Of a stretch of 64,000 nucleotides of DNA, positions 54,035-63,099 are shown piece by piece. Position numbers and translations under genes: made by a program. Numbering within the stretch: position 1 is the first letter of the stretch; each line of letters begins with the position of its first letter. Origin of the DNA: Paraeggerthella sp964369725 (GTDB taxonomy: Bacteria > Actinomycetota > Coriobacteriia > Coriobacteriales > Eggerthellaceae). The notes beneath the pieces are model-generated. The model was not told where the DNA came from. It ran no database searches and was given only the letters and a program-made list of their open reading frames with translations. The DNA lies in assembly GCA_964369725.1 (NCBI GenBank), contig CAYJGC010000003.1, forward strand, positions 3,382 through 67,381, written 5' to 3'.

Positions 54035-54965
54035 GTACGGCTTCTTCGCTTCCCACTTTGTTAAGATCGTAAGGGGTTGTCTGATAGACGTAGTAATTAA
54101 GCCAATTGGTGTAGAGTAGTTGCGCATGTGCGCGCCAAGTGGCATGCGGTGCTTGTTTAGGGTCGTCGTTGGGGAAGTAATGGGCAGGAAGCGCGGTACC
54201 TTCTCCCTTTGCTGCATCGCGCTCGTATTCCCACATGAGTGTTTCGGCATCGTATTCGGGGTGGCCAAATACGAAAAAGTTCTTGTTGTCGGTGCTCTTT
54301 GCAATGTAAACACCCGCTTCGTCAGATACGGCAATCAGTTCGAGTGCGGGGTTTGCTTCGATGTCTGCTGCTGCAACATCGGTATAGCGCGAATGTGGTG
54401 CCATAAATGTGTCGTTAAAGCCGCGTACCAAAGGTGAGGAGGGTTTAACGACATCATGCTCAAATACACCAAACATTTTTGCGGGCAGCTCGTATTTATT
54501 AACACCGTAATGATAGTAAATGCCCGCTTGGGCACCCCAGCAGATGTGGAACGTTGAATGAACATTGGTGGCGGACCATGCCATAATTTGTTCAAGCTCT
54601 GTCCAATAATCCACATCTTCAAAGTCAAGCAGTTCAACGGGCGCACCCGTAATGATGAGACCGTCGTAGCGTTGGTCTTTGATTTGTTCAAAGGTAGTAT
54701 AGAAGGCTTCAAGATGATCGCCTGATACATTTTTTGATTTGTAGCTTGCGGTTTGTAAAAGTTCAACTTCAATTTGCAGAGGCGTATTAGAGAGCTTTCT
54801 CATGATCTGCGCTTCGGTGATAATTTTGGTAGGCATGAGATTAAGAAGCAATACGCGCAAAGGACGAATATCTTGGTGCATAGCGCGATATTCAGTCATG
54901 ACAAAAATGTTCTCGCTTTCGAGTACTTCTTTGGCAGGCAAAGAATCAGGAATTCTAATAGGCAC
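54021..54965 (-). CDS. metA: Homoserine O-acetyltransferase
   Basis: Acylates homoserine for methionine synthesis. The 314-residue protein has the MetA fold with catalytic Cys142 in HICWGAQAG and the His/Glu pair in FGHPEYDAE. Residue 111 is Glu (GAPVELLDFEDVDYW); published work on this family links Glu111 to acetyl-CoA and Gly111 to succinyl-CoA use, so it should make O-acetylhomoserine, the substrate of MetY across the intergenic region. The start is GTG 54965 with TAAGGAG before it. Confidence 0.94.
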   Translation of the reverse strand: MPIRIPDSLPAKEVLESENIFVMTEYRAMHQDIRPLRVLLLNLMPTKIITEAQIMRKLSNTPLQIEVELLQTASYKSKNVSGDHLEAFYTTFEQIKDQRYDGLIITGAPVELLDFEDVDYWTELEQIMAWSATNVHSTFHICWGAQAGIYYHYGVNKYELPAKMFGVFEHDVVKPSSPLVRGFNDTFMAPHSRYTDVAAADIEANPALELIAVSDEAGVYIAKSTDNKNFFVFGHPEYDAETLMWEYERDAAKGEGTALPAHYFPNDDPKQAPHATWRAHAQLLYTNWLNYYVYQTTPYDLNKVGSEEAVHEQD

Positions 54966-54984
54966 GGCTACTCCTTACATTCGT

Positions 54985-55083
54985 TACATGCAGTACCTTG
55001 AGCTGCATGTAGGTTTTTGCTGTGCCTATTATATACGGAGTCGGGGTAGCTACCTGAGTTAAATGTGCGATAACGTATTATCG
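54985..55083. promoter_or_regulatory. metA/metY divergent control region
   Basis: A -10 for metA is TATAAT on the minus strand (55028-55033) and one for metY is TATAAT just after 55124. In between lie two inverted repeats: TACATGCAG/CTGCATGTA (54985-54993 and 55003-55011), which falls in the metA leader and can form a hairpin, and CGATAA/TTATCG (55068-55073 and 55078-55083) nearer metY. Either could be a methionine regulator site. I found no clear SAM riboswitch. Confidence 0.45.
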
Positions 55084-55173
55084 TAATTACTGTGTGTGTT
55101 ATCCGTTAGTGCGGGTTGCTCGTTATAATAGCCCCCGATAGTAATGTCGTTATATCTACGCCGAGGAGTAAAT

Positions 55174-56454
55174 ATGCCAGAATCATTGAGTACAACTTGT
55201 GTACAAGGTGGCTATCGCCCCAACGACGGTGATCCACGCCAGATTCCCATCTATCAATCAACAACTTGGAAGTTTGACACGAGCGAACATATGGCTCGTT
55301 TGTTTGATCTTGAAGAATCAGGCTATTTTTATTCGCGCCTACAAAATCCAACCAACGATTTTGTTGCAGCAAAAATTGCTGAACTTGAAGGAGGAAGCGC
55401 AGCAATGCTGACTTCGTCAGGACAGGCCGCAAGTTTTTTTGCCGTGTTCAATATTGCAGGAGCAGGCGATCACGTGGTAGCACTTTCCGCGCTTTATGGC
55501 GGTACATACAATTTGTTTGCAGTAACTATGAAGCGCATGGGAATAGAGTTTACCTTTGTTGCTCCTGATTGCACTGACGCGGAACTTGAAGCAGCATTTC
55601 GCCCTAATACAAAAGCAGTTTTTGGTGAGACTTTGTCAAATCCCTCGCTACATGTGTTGGATATTGAGAGGTTTGCAGCAGCTGCACATGCGCATGGGGT
55701 GCCGTTGATGGTGGATAACACCTTCCCAACACCAGTTAATTGTCGCCCTATTGAATGGGGTGCGGACATTGTGACGCATTCAACGACGAAGTATATGGAT
55801 GGACACGGCGCAAGTATTGGCGGTGTCATCGTAGATGCAGGTCGTTTTGATTGGTTTGCACAGGGTGATAAGTTTGCTTGCCTAACTGAGCCAGACCCCA
55901 GTTATCATGGAGTAGTGTATGCAGAGCGTTTCGGCTTGGAAGGTGCGTTTATAACCAAGGCAACCACGCAGCTTATGCGCGACTTGGGAGCAAGTCAGTC
56001 GCCACAAAGCGCGTTTTTGATTAACATGGGATTGGAAAGCTTACATTTACGCATGGCTCAACATAGCAAAAATGGCCTCGCCTTGGCGCAGTATCTTGAG
56101 CAGCATCCCAAGATTTCATGGGTACGTTATCCGCTTTTGGAAAGCAGTAGTCAGTATGAAATGGCAAAGAAATACTTGCCAAACGGAGCAAGTGGTGTAG
56201 TGAGCTTTGGTGTTGCGGGTGGGCGTGATGCAGCAGAGACCTTTATGGCAAATCTCAAGATTGCTCAAATTGCAACCCATGTAGCCGATGCGCGTACCTG
56301 TGTGCTTCATCCTGCAAATGCAACGCATCGTCAAATGAATGATGAAGAATTGGTAGCAGCAGGCGTATCTCCTGATTTGATACGTTTGTCTTGCGGCATT
56401 GAGGGTACCGAAGACCTTATCGCCGACGTTGAACAGGCGTTATCTGCTGTGTAG
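55174..56454 (+). CDS. metY: O-acetylhomoserine aminocarboxypropyltransferase
   Basis: PLP enzyme that converts O-acetylhomoserine and sulfide to homocysteine (it may also use methanethiol). The 426-residue protein has the PLP Lys in HSTTKYMDGHGASIGG and the Cys/Met-metabolism block MVDNTFPTPVN. GAGGAG precedes ATG 55174. Confidence 0.94.
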   Translation: MPESLSTTCVQGGYRPNDGDPRQIPIYQSTTWKFDTSEHMARLFDLEESGYFYSRLQNPTNDFVAAKIAELEGGSAAMLTSSGQAASFFAVFNIAGAGDHVVALSALYGGTYNLFAVTMKRMGIEFTFVAPDCTDAELEAAFRPNTKAVFGETLSNPSLHVLDIERFAAAAHAHGVPLMVDNTFPTPVNCRPIEWGADIVTHSTTKYMDGHGASIGGVIVDAGRFDWFAQGDKFACLTEPDPSYHGVVYAERFGLEGAFITKATTQLMRDLGASQSPQSAFLINMGLESLHLRMAQHSKNGLALAQYLEQHPKISWVRYPLLESSSQYEMAKKYLPNGASGVVSFGVAGGRDAAETFMANLKIAQIATHVADARTCVLHPANATHRQMNDEELVAAGVSPDLIRLSCGIEGTEDLIADVEQALSAV

Positions 56455-56484
56455 AGTTAACTTTACTCTAGTGTTTGTAAATCG

Positions 56485-56523
56485 ATACCCTTTGACGAAA
56501 GCCCTTGCGTCAAAGGGTATTTT
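56485..56523 (+). terminator. Terminator of metY
   Basis: ATACCCTTTGACG (56485-56497) pairs exactly with CGTCAAAGGGTAT (56508-56520), followed by TTT. Confidence 0.9.
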
Positions 56524-56545
56524 GCAGTCTCTGGTCGCATAGTTC

Positions 56546-56574
56546 TTGATTTTACTCACTAGACTGAGTAAAAT
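56546..56574 (+). promoter_or_regulatory. Candidate promoter of the AAA ATPase gene inside the repeat array
   Basis: TTGATT (56546-56551), a 17-base spacer, TAAAAT (56569-56574). The -10 hexamer is part of the repeat unit (TGAGTAAAATTACTCA), so anything bound there should block the promoter. Confidence 0.5.
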
Positions 56575-56720
56575 TACTCACTANNNNNNNNNNNNNNNNN
56601 NNNNNNNNNNNNNNNNNNNNNNNNNNNNNNNNNNNNNNNNNNNNNNNNNNNNNNNNNNNNNNNNNNNNNNNNNNNNNNNNNNNACTGAGTAAAATTACTC
56701 ACTACACTGAGTAAAATTGC
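56552..56720. repeat. 22-bp repeat array upstream of the ATPase gene (one gap)
   Basis: Unit of 22 bases: ACTGAGTAAAATTACTCACTA plus one variable base, with arms TGAGTAA and TTACTCA that form an inverted repeat. A half unit starts at 56552, full units lie at 56563-56583 and 56684-56704, and a partial unit at 56706-56720. The middle is a 100-N gap (56584-56683) where the flanks share only 21 bases, so the true copy number is unknown. Confidence 0.85.
56584..56683. other. Assembly gap (100 N) within the repeat array
   Basis: Unlike the other three gaps, the flanks share only a 21-base repeat unit rather than 55 bases, so this gap may hide additional copies. Confidence 0.85.
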
Positions 56721-56735
56721 AAGAAGGGACTCATC

Positions 56736-57908
56736 ATGTACGAACGTCTAATAGTTAAAAAGCTTCATGAGAGAATGTTAGAACCTTTGGGTCTTATTCA
56801 AGTACTCGTTGGTCCGCGTCAAACTGGAAAGAGTACTGCGCTTAAACAGGCAAGTGAAAAAGTATCATTGCCCATTAGTTCGATTTCAGCTGATATGGGA
56901 AATTGGGCTTGGTTGCGAACGGAATGGCAGCAGGCACGAAATCTTGCAGCACTTAAAGGTGAAGTCATTCTTATCATTGATGAAGTTCAGAAAATTAAAG
57001 ACTGGTCGTCAATTGTTAAAGAGCTATGGGATGAAGACCGACGCAACAACATTGAAGTAAAAGTTTTCTTGTCTGGTTCGTCTTCTTTGTTGCTAGGTAG
57101 AGGGCTGGAAGAATCGTTGATGGGTCGGTATGAGATACTGCGCAGCCCCCAATGGTATTATGCAGAATGCAGAGACGCTTTTGGCTACTCGTTAGAGGAT
57201 TTTATCTATTATGGCGGCTACCCCCGCTCTGCCTCTTTTGTGGATGATGAATTGCGCTGGCGAAGATTCATGATAGATTCAATTATTGAACCAACTATTT
57301 CCCAAGATGTATTGGCTATGGCTCCCGTGAAAAAACCTGCCCTTATGCGTGCTCTTTTCTCTTTAGGGGTGCAGTTTTCAGCTCAAGAACTTTCATTCAA
57401 TAAAATGCTTGGGCAGTTGCAAGACGCTGGTAATACGGTAACGTTGGCGGAATATCTCAATTTGCTGTCTATGGCGGGCATGTTGAGCGGTTTGCAAAAA
57501 TACGAGACGCGCCTCATATCAACAAGAAAGAGCTCCCCGCGACTCATGGCGCACGACAGTTCTTTGCAAAGTGCCATGTTGGGAATTCCTAAACAGCAAC
57601 TTGAAAACGATTCTTCTGCTTGGGGGCATTTGGTTGAAACTGTTGTAGGAGCCTATTTGCTTCATAGGAGTTTTGAAGAGGGCTTTGAAGTTCTTTGGTG
57701 GCGCGATGGAGCGTATGAGGTCGATCTTGTTTTGCGTAAAGGTTCTGCAATAACTGCTATTGAAGTCAAAAGCGGGAGAGTGAAGAATCTGAAGGGAATG
57801 CAAAAATTTTTGGAAGCGTATCCTCAAGCGTATCGAATTGTTGTAGGCGGATCTGAGAGTAGTCTCGAGAGCTTTCTTTTGGGAGAGATTCCCTTGTTTT
57901 TATGCTAA
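56736..57908 (+). CDS. AAA ATPase with C-terminal DUF4143 domain
   Basis: A 390-residue protein: AAA domain (about 1-150) with Walker A VGPRQTGKST and Walker B VILIIDEVQK, a middle winged-helix-like segment (about 215-255: SAQELSFNKMLGQLQDAGN, VTLAEYLNLLSMAGML), and a DUF4143 C-terminus with a PD-(D/E)xK-like pattern (EVDLVL, then AIEVKSGR). Family members are widespread and mostly uncharacterised. AAGAAGGG precedes ATG 56736. The gene lies alone behind a repeat array that carries its likely promoter. Confidence 0.88.
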   Translation: MYERLIVKKLHERMLEPLGLIQVLVGPRQTGKSTALKQASEKVSLPISSISADMGNWAWLRTEWQQARNLAALKGEVILIIDEVQKIKDWSSIVKELWDEDRRNNIEVKVFLSGSSSLLLGRGLEESLMGRYEILRSPQWYYAECRDAFGYSLEDFIYYGGYPRSASFVDDELRWRRFMIDSIIEPTISQDVLAMAPVKKPALMRALFSLGVQFSAQELSFNKMLGQLQDAGNTVTLAEYLNLLSMAGMLSGLQKYETRLISTRKSSPRLMAHDSSLQSAMLGIPKQQLENDSSAWGHLVETVVGAYLLHRSFEEGFEVLWWRDGAYEVDLVLRKGSAITAIEVKSGRVKNLKGMQKFLEAYPQAYRIVVGGSESSLESFLLGEIPLFLC

Positions 57909-58168
57909 GCTGTTCCCTCGTAGCAGGCTGCGCATTGAGGGGTGTGATGCGGATGGGCAGTATGTAACGGGGTGCTGTTTTTTGAGCATTCAGGCGTATT
58001 TGGCTGTAAGAAGTGCAATATTTGTACACCAGACACTTGTTTTTATCATGCGAAAAATTCAAAGCAAGAAGTCTCTTACGTAGTCAAGGTGCTTGCTCTT
58101 GCCGCATCAAAATCCCGTGCGCTTTCATCAAAAAATCACCTTATAAAGTTGTATTAAATTGAAATCAA

Positions 58169-58204
58169 GCTCCTTATTTATATCAAAAATAAGGAGCAAT
58201 TTTT
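58169..58204 (+). terminator. Intrinsic terminator after the ATPase gene
   Basis: GCTCCTTATTT (58169-58179), a 7-base loop, AAATAAGGAGC (58187-58197), and AATTTTTG. Confidence 0.9.
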
Positions 58205-58311
58205 GTATGTTCATGCGTTTATCTCAGGTAGTAAATCCTTATCATCTATAAGCAAAAACATTGATTTATCAGGGCTTTTAGCTGTATTTATTTGACAGGT
58301 TAGCTAATTGG

Positions 58312-58335
58312 GCGTTGCTGTACAGCAACGCTTTT
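58312..58335 (+). promoter_or_regulatory. Palindromic hairpin with T run in the adhesin leader
   Basis: GCGTTGCTGTACAGCAACGC (58312-58331) is a perfect 20-base palindrome directly followed by TTTT, 107 bases before the adhesin start. A TTGACA lies 19 bases before it. The shape is that of an intrinsic terminator, so it may attenuate adhesin transcription. Confidence 0.6.
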
Positions 58336-58442
58336 CCCTACGTTTATTTTTCTATGACAGTATTTTTCGACAAGCTAGTAGCAAAGCAATTAGTTTTTTT
58401 GCTTGCCCAATTTCGGTGTATGTCTGTCGGGAAAGGAAGCGT

Positions 58443-61400
58443 ATGAAAAGAGCTCTAACGGCTTTATTAATGTTGACTATGGTGCTTATTGGTGTGGGGG
58501 TTTCGCCGGCGAAAGCTACAGAACAATCGCAGGAGGTAACTGCTTTTTTGGGGAATGCCCAAGCGGCTGTTTTTCAAAACGACACAGCAGTTGGCTCTGG
58601 TGATACCATTAAATTTAATGAGATGATAGAAATAGATGTTTCGTTTGATGTTCCCGTTAAGGGTGATTATCCCATACCGCCTGTTCCTTCAGAAATTGTG
58701 CGTCAAGGTGATACGGCAACTATAGTTTTAGCAAAGGGACTCCAGCTAGAAGAACCAATGGTGAATCTTGAAATGAGAACACCAGATAACGTAAAACTCG
58801 GGAGTATTTCACTCGTTAATGAAACAATATCGGACGGCGTGAAGATCGTGCAAGCAAATATCATCTTTGATGGCGATGACGATGTTTTTAATGGTATGTA
58901 TGCTAACGTAGAAGGTTCTTTTAGTGCAACGCTCAAGTATGAGGGAAAAACAGCGGGAGATGAGGATCAAACAGATACCGTTGTTATATTGGGAAAGGAT
59001 TACACGATAGGGATCCCTGCAATACCGCTTGAATATACGTTTGAGAAATCGGGAGAATATGCTCAAGGTGTTATGACGTGGACAATCATAGTTGATCAAA
59101 AGCGAGGCGTGAGCCATGTGAACTTGCAGGGATTTGAGTTTGTTGATGATATGCTTGAGGCAGGAACTTACGTAGATAATTCGTTTAAGGTGAATGGTGT
59201 TACAGTTTCGCCTATGCTGACCAGCGAAAATCAAAGTCTTTCGTATGTATTTCCAGAAACAACAGGTGAGCAAGTTATCACCTTTGAAACGATCGTTTAT
59301 GACGAAACCAACCCTCAACCTCAAGAACAAAGCGCGGTAAATCATGCAGACTTGTTGAAAGGCGGCGAAGAATCCCCTGTAGCCGAATCGTCTGCAACGG
59401 TTTCGTATGCGGTTAACTGGATAGAAAAAACCTTTGAGAAAACAGGTGATATATATGAAAATACCGCTAAGATTGACTGGAAGGTAGCCTTTAATCAGGT
59501 AGGAGCAACGCTCAATGACGTTAAAGTGACCGACGTTTTAGACTCAAATCTTATTTTTCGAAGTGCATATTATCAAACGGGATATATGGACGAAGAGGGA
59601 AATCTTGTATGGAATGCAACTGAAACACCCATAACGCCAGCAAATAGCGTGTATTCGTTTCATACCGTAGATACTCCAATCTTGTTGACTATTAAATCCG
59701 ACGTTATTAAGCCTGATTTGATTAGCGGCAGTTTTTCCATTAATAATACGGTCAGTATCGTTTGGAGCGGAATAGATAGTCTGCTTAGTGACGAAGCGGA
59801 AAGGATATCTATTGGGTACGACGTACTGACTAAATCTGCAAAAAATGTTGATACGGTAAATGGAATTGTCGAATGGGAAATAGATGTAAATGCACGTACG
59901 CAGGAGGTTGACCAGTTGTCTACCTATGACCTGCTAATCTATAGCGATTCTGTAGTAAACCCTAGCGAACTTGTTTATTATGATGCGGGAGGTTCGCCTC
60001 TGGCTATCGATCCGCTTATTTTAGGCGAACTCATACCAAGCTATCAGCAAAAGTATATTGAAGGTAGTGAAACTTCAGCAGATGAAATCACGTTTGAGGT
60101 TATTGCTGTAAAAGATTCAGAGGGAAATCGTGTAGGAGATTTGCTTAAAATGACAGGGTTTAAGCCGGTGGATGCAAAGCAGACGATGACCTACAAAACC
60201 AATATGCTTAACCCAAAAGCACTTTTTAGCGAAAATACATCGACCAGAATAAATAATTATGCAATCCTTTTTTCTGGGAGTGATGTGGTTAACAGCAGTA
60301 GAGGAACGACAAGGTACGAAACAGAAGTTATAAAAAAAGATGCGTTAACGCGTGAAGCGGCGGCAGATAACAATTTCACGCTTGACGAAATCAATTCATC
60401 GGGCGCTTCAGATAGGCAAAGCTTTAATTACAACACCCAATCAGTAGTGTTTAGACTTCATGTGAACGCATCGGGTGTAAATACCGCGATACTTGAAGAG
60501 CAGCTTGGTGAAATTGTATTAAAAGATACGCTACCCGCAGGTTGGGACTTTGTGGAATTTGAAGAAGGCGTTCCCTGTCTTATATATGAAGGTGTAAGTG
60601 CTGCAAATTCAAGCGTGACTGCAATTGACGACGTTGCTGATAGTGTGTCCGGTCTTTCTTTTGAAAGTAATGAAGGAGTAGCTCAATTTAGCTTTGAAAA
60701 TGGGAGCTTGCAGAGACCTTATGTGATTTTGTTACAGGCAAAACCAAGTGAATCCTTAGCGGAATCGTATGTTAGCTCTGGGCAAGAAAATGTCGCTACA
60801 AACACTATTGATGTGTTTGTGGAAAGTAGCGGAGATATATCGGTGGGAAGCGACTCTTCTCACGTGTCTATCAAAAGCGATCTATTAGACAAACAGGGGT
60901 TAGTGAGCGAGGAAGAGGGAAGAATCACGTGGATAGCCACGTACAACCCCAATGAGCTCCCCCTTTTCGATGCTCCCGTGTATTTAGAAGATACGTTATC
61001 AAACGGAATTGATGTGCCCACAGATTCAAAAAACAACCTTATTATGGAAAACTTTTCGATGTACGAAATGCAGCTTAATGCGGATGGTAGTTTGACGCAG
61101 GTAGGTTCTAATCTCGCGGATGCTACGACGATAAGCTACGATTCTGCAACACGTAAGCTCCGACTGACAGTCCCGCAGAATGAGAAGGCGTACCAATATA
61201 CGTACATGACAGATATTACCGCCCAAAGCGGTGAGCAGGTTAGCAATGAAATTGCTTTAAAGGGTCAGAGTGTGACAAGCGTTGACGATACGGTAAGTTA
61301 TACGGTTAGCGCAGCTGCTGCATCAGCAAGCATGAATCGAAACATTTGGTTTAGCGTAGAAAAGACAGATAGAGAAACCAATGAAGCTATTCCTGACACA

Positions 61401-62498
61401 GAGTTCACTTTATTTACTACTGAAGAAGACAATAGTACCGCAGGGGAGCAGTTTAGAACTGCTACTACTGACGAAAGTGGAAAAGTTTACTTCGTAGGAG
61501 TGCCCGAGGGTACGTATATTCTTAAAGAAACCGGTACAGCAGATGGATATCAACCGTATGTTAAAGAGCATGCGGTGACGGTTTCAAAAGAAGAAAGTAT
61601 TACGCTCGATGCCTCACCGATAGTGGATAACAATATTCCTATTGAAGGCATAAAGATCGCGGACAGTGTGGGCTCGTTGAAGGTCACGAAAACACTGGGA
61701 GGAGCGTATGTGAATACCGAGGAAGCCTTTGTGTTTGAGGTGACATTTGGAGATTCTGCCAATGCAGCTTATTTATATAAACATAGTAATGGGGAAGAAG
61801 AAGGGAGTCTTGTTTGTGATGCTAGCGGTAAGGCAACGTTTTCTCTCAAAGGTGAAGAATGGATCGAGATATATAATCTCCCCGCCAGTATAAGCTATAG
61901 CTTAGAAGAACAGGATTATAGTGCTGATAAGTATCTGGCAACGTATACCGGAGATCAAGAAGGTGTGATAGCCGAGAATGAAACTATAGGTGTTGAAGTT
62001 AACAATCGAACCTATGTAGAGATTTCGGCAACCTATGTGCAGGATGATACTGAGGGTAGTTGTCAGCCTAGTTCTGTACCCGTTCAGCTGCTGCGCGACG
62101 GTGAACCGTATGGAGATCTGGTTTTGCTGACGCCAGAAAACAATTGGACGTATACCTGGACTCCTCTCGATGATGGTTATTCATGGACGGTAGAAGTGGA
62201 ATCTTCTGAGGGAGGGATGCTTTATACGGTGAGCGGGACAAGCCCTCATTTCACTATAACGGGAACATGTAAAGAGCCTGCTGTTGAACTTGATAAGGAG
62301 CCTACTGTTGAGCTTAATTCAGGCGTTGAAGTAAACCAGGTATCTAATTCGAGCGGTGCTGTCTTGTCTCAAGTGGAGTCCTCTGGCCAGATTCCGAAAA
62401 CCGGAGACAAGAGTGTGGTTTATCTGTGGTTAGCTATTGGGCTTGGCGCTGCATTGGTAGCCTGGATATCTTCAAGAAATCATCTGGTAGGGAAGTAG
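58443..62498 (+). CDS. LPXTG-type cell-wall-anchored adhesin with Cna_B-type domains
   Basis: A 1351-residue surface protein. Signal peptide (1-24, ending SPAKA), several repeated beta-rich adhesive modules (segments starting FEKSGEYAQGVMTWTI, FEKTGDIYENTAKIDWKV, TKSAKNVDTVNGIVEWEI and DKQGLVSEEEGRITWIA, as in collagen-adhesin-like folds), a Cna_B/SpaA-type domain (around 970-1055: FSVEKTDRETNEAIPDTEFTLF), an FctA-like domain (around 1080-1185: GSLKVTKTLGGAYVNTEEAFVFEV) and a last Ig-like domain. It ends with IPKTG at 1317-1321, a hydrophobic helix and a basic tail, a sortase signal. AAAGGAA precedes ATG 58443. No sortase gene is near. Confidence 0.88.
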   Translation: MKRALTALLMLTMVLIGVGVSPAKATEQSQEVTAFLGNAQAAVFQNDTAVGSGDTIKFNEMIEIDVSFDVPVKGDYPIPPVPSEIVRQGDTATIVLAKGLQLEEPMVNLEMRTPDNVKLGSISLVNETISDGVKIVQANIIFDGDDDVFNGMYANVEGSFSATLKYEGKTAGDEDQTDTVVILGKDYTIGIPAIPLEYTFEKSGEYAQGVMTWTIIVDQKRGVSHVNLQGFEFVDDMLEAGTYVDNSFKVNGVTVSPMLTSENQSLSYVFPETTGEQVITFETIVYDETNPQPQEQSAVNHADLLKGGEESPVAESSATVSYAVNWIEKTFEKTGDIYENTAKIDWKVAFNQVGATLNDVKVTDVLDSNLIFRSAYYQTGYMDEEGNLVWNATETPITPANSVYSFHTVDTPILLTIKSDVIKPDLISGSFSINNTVSIVWSGIDSLLSDEAERISIGYDVLTKSAKNVDTVNGIVEWEIDVNARTQEVDQLSTYDLLIYSDSVVNPSELVYYDAGGSPLAIDPLILGELIPSYQQKYIEGSETSADEITFEVIAVKDSEGNRVGDLLKMTGFKPVDAKQTMTYKTNMLNPKALFSENTSTRINNYAILFSGSDVVNSSRGTTRYETEVIKKDALTREAAADNNFTLDEINSSGASDRQSFNYNTQSVVFRLHVNASGVNTAILEEQLGEIVLKDTLPAGWDFVEFEEGVPCLIYEGVSAANSSVTAIDDVADSVSGLSFESNEGVAQFSFENGSLQRPYVILLQAKPSESLAESYVSSGQENVATNTIDVFVESSGDISVGSDSSHVSIKSDLLDKQGLVSEEEGRITWIATYNPNELPLFDAPVYLEDTLSNGIDVPTDSKNNLIMENFSMYEMQLNADGSLTQVGSNLADATTISYDSATRKLRLTVPQNEKAYQYTYMTDITAQSGEQVSNEIALKGQSVTSVDDTVSYTVSAAAASASMNRNIWFSVEKTDRETNEAIPDTEFTLFTTEEDNSTAGEQFRTATTDESGKVYFVGVPEGTYILKETGTADGYQPYVKEHAVTVSKEESITLDASPIVDNNIPIEGIKIADSVGSLKVTKTLGGAYVNTEEAFVFEVTFGDSANAAYLYKHSNGEEEGSLVCDASGKATFSLKGEEWIEIYNLPASISYSLEEQDYSADKYLATYTGDQEGVIAENETIGVEVNNRTYVEISATYVQDDTEGSCQPSSVPVQLLRDGEPYGDLVLLTPENNWTYTWTPLDDGYSWTVEVESSEGGMLYTVSGTSPHFTITGTCKEPAVELDKEPTVELNSGVEVNQVSNSSGAVLSQVESSGQIPKTGDKSVVYLWLAIGLGAALVAWISSRNHLVGK

Positions 62499-62839
62499 CC
62501 TGATGTAGTATTAAAAACCCTGCGGCGAATTGTGAGTTTGTTGAGATTCATGCTTAGCAATCGGTCGCTAAAGTGATGCAGTGAGCAGCAAGCTTCCTAT
62601 TTGAGTGATATTGGTGGGGAGCTTGCTATTCGGGTTTTCTGTGTTACGGTGAAATTGTTGCATTCACTTCGCTTTCACGACGATTGCACGAACGGTTCTA
62701 CATGCTTTTGTTTACGGCTATCGAGCGTTACCTAATTCGCTACTGGAGTGTGAAAAGTAGCGAGTTGAGTAATAAAGCAAAGATAACGCAATTCCTCTTC
62801 AGTATTTGTGCAATTCGAACGAAAGATGAGAGTTTTTTA

Positions 62840-62869
62840 TTGACTTTTACAGGTAATTTTGCCTACAAT
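62840..62869 (+). promoter_or_regulatory. Promoter of rplM-rpsI
   Basis: TTGACT (62840-62845), an 18-base spacer and TACAAT (62864-62869). It would give a long 5' leader of about 225 bases. Confidence 0.6.
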
Positions 62870-63057
62870 ACCAAGGTTCGCTTTCGAATGCCCCGTAATA
62901 GCAGTATGAAGCAGAAACGCAAAACCAATGGAGTCCAGGCCGGAGGTTGCGTGTTGGCGTAGGAACCCAACTTCTAATTTGGCTGCGCTTTTGAAACCGA
63001 TCATTCGCTGCAATTTGGCAGAACAAAAGCTTCTCTGTCGTATACAGTGAAAGCCCG

Positions 63058-63072
63058 CCCCGCAAGGCGGGG
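63058..63072 (+). promoter_or_regulatory. GC-rich leader hairpin before rplM
   Basis: CCCCGC (63058-63063) and GCGGGG (63067-63072) with loop AAG, just ahead of the GGAGG site. L13 operons are often autoregulated by leader structures; whether this one is bound by L13 is unknown. Confidence 0.45.
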
Positions 63073-63099
63073 TAGGATATTTATTTGGAGGAATTAATA

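Larger units (their letters stand above)
57909..58442. other. Intergenic region between ATPase and adhesin
   Basis: About 530 bases containing a terminator (58169-58204) and the adhesin leader hairpin (58312-58335). A GTG-started 61-codon frame at 57972-58157 has four Cys in twelve residues (CKKCNICTPDTC) but no ribosome-binding site. TTGACA at 58293 could be a -35. Confidence 0.45.
62499..63099. other. Intergenic region between adhesin and rplM
   Basis: About 600 bases. AGCAAGCT (62588-62595) pairs with AGCTTGCT (62620-62627), a possible adhesin terminator. A promoter and leader for rplM follow (see 62840-63072). An open frame at 62684-62962 spans the promoter and does not look like a gene. 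Confidence 0.5.

Noticed and set aside
53774..54334. 186-codon reading of the minus-strand frame antiparallel to and overlapping metA
   Set aside because: The part inside metA is a shadow frame; only the segment from 54034 is considered as a possible gene.
56552..56720. CRISPR array
   Set aside because: Units are adjacent without spacers, and no cas gene is present.
62684..62962. 92-codon ORF before rplM
   Set aside because: It spans the rplM promoter and leader and has no protein-like pattern.
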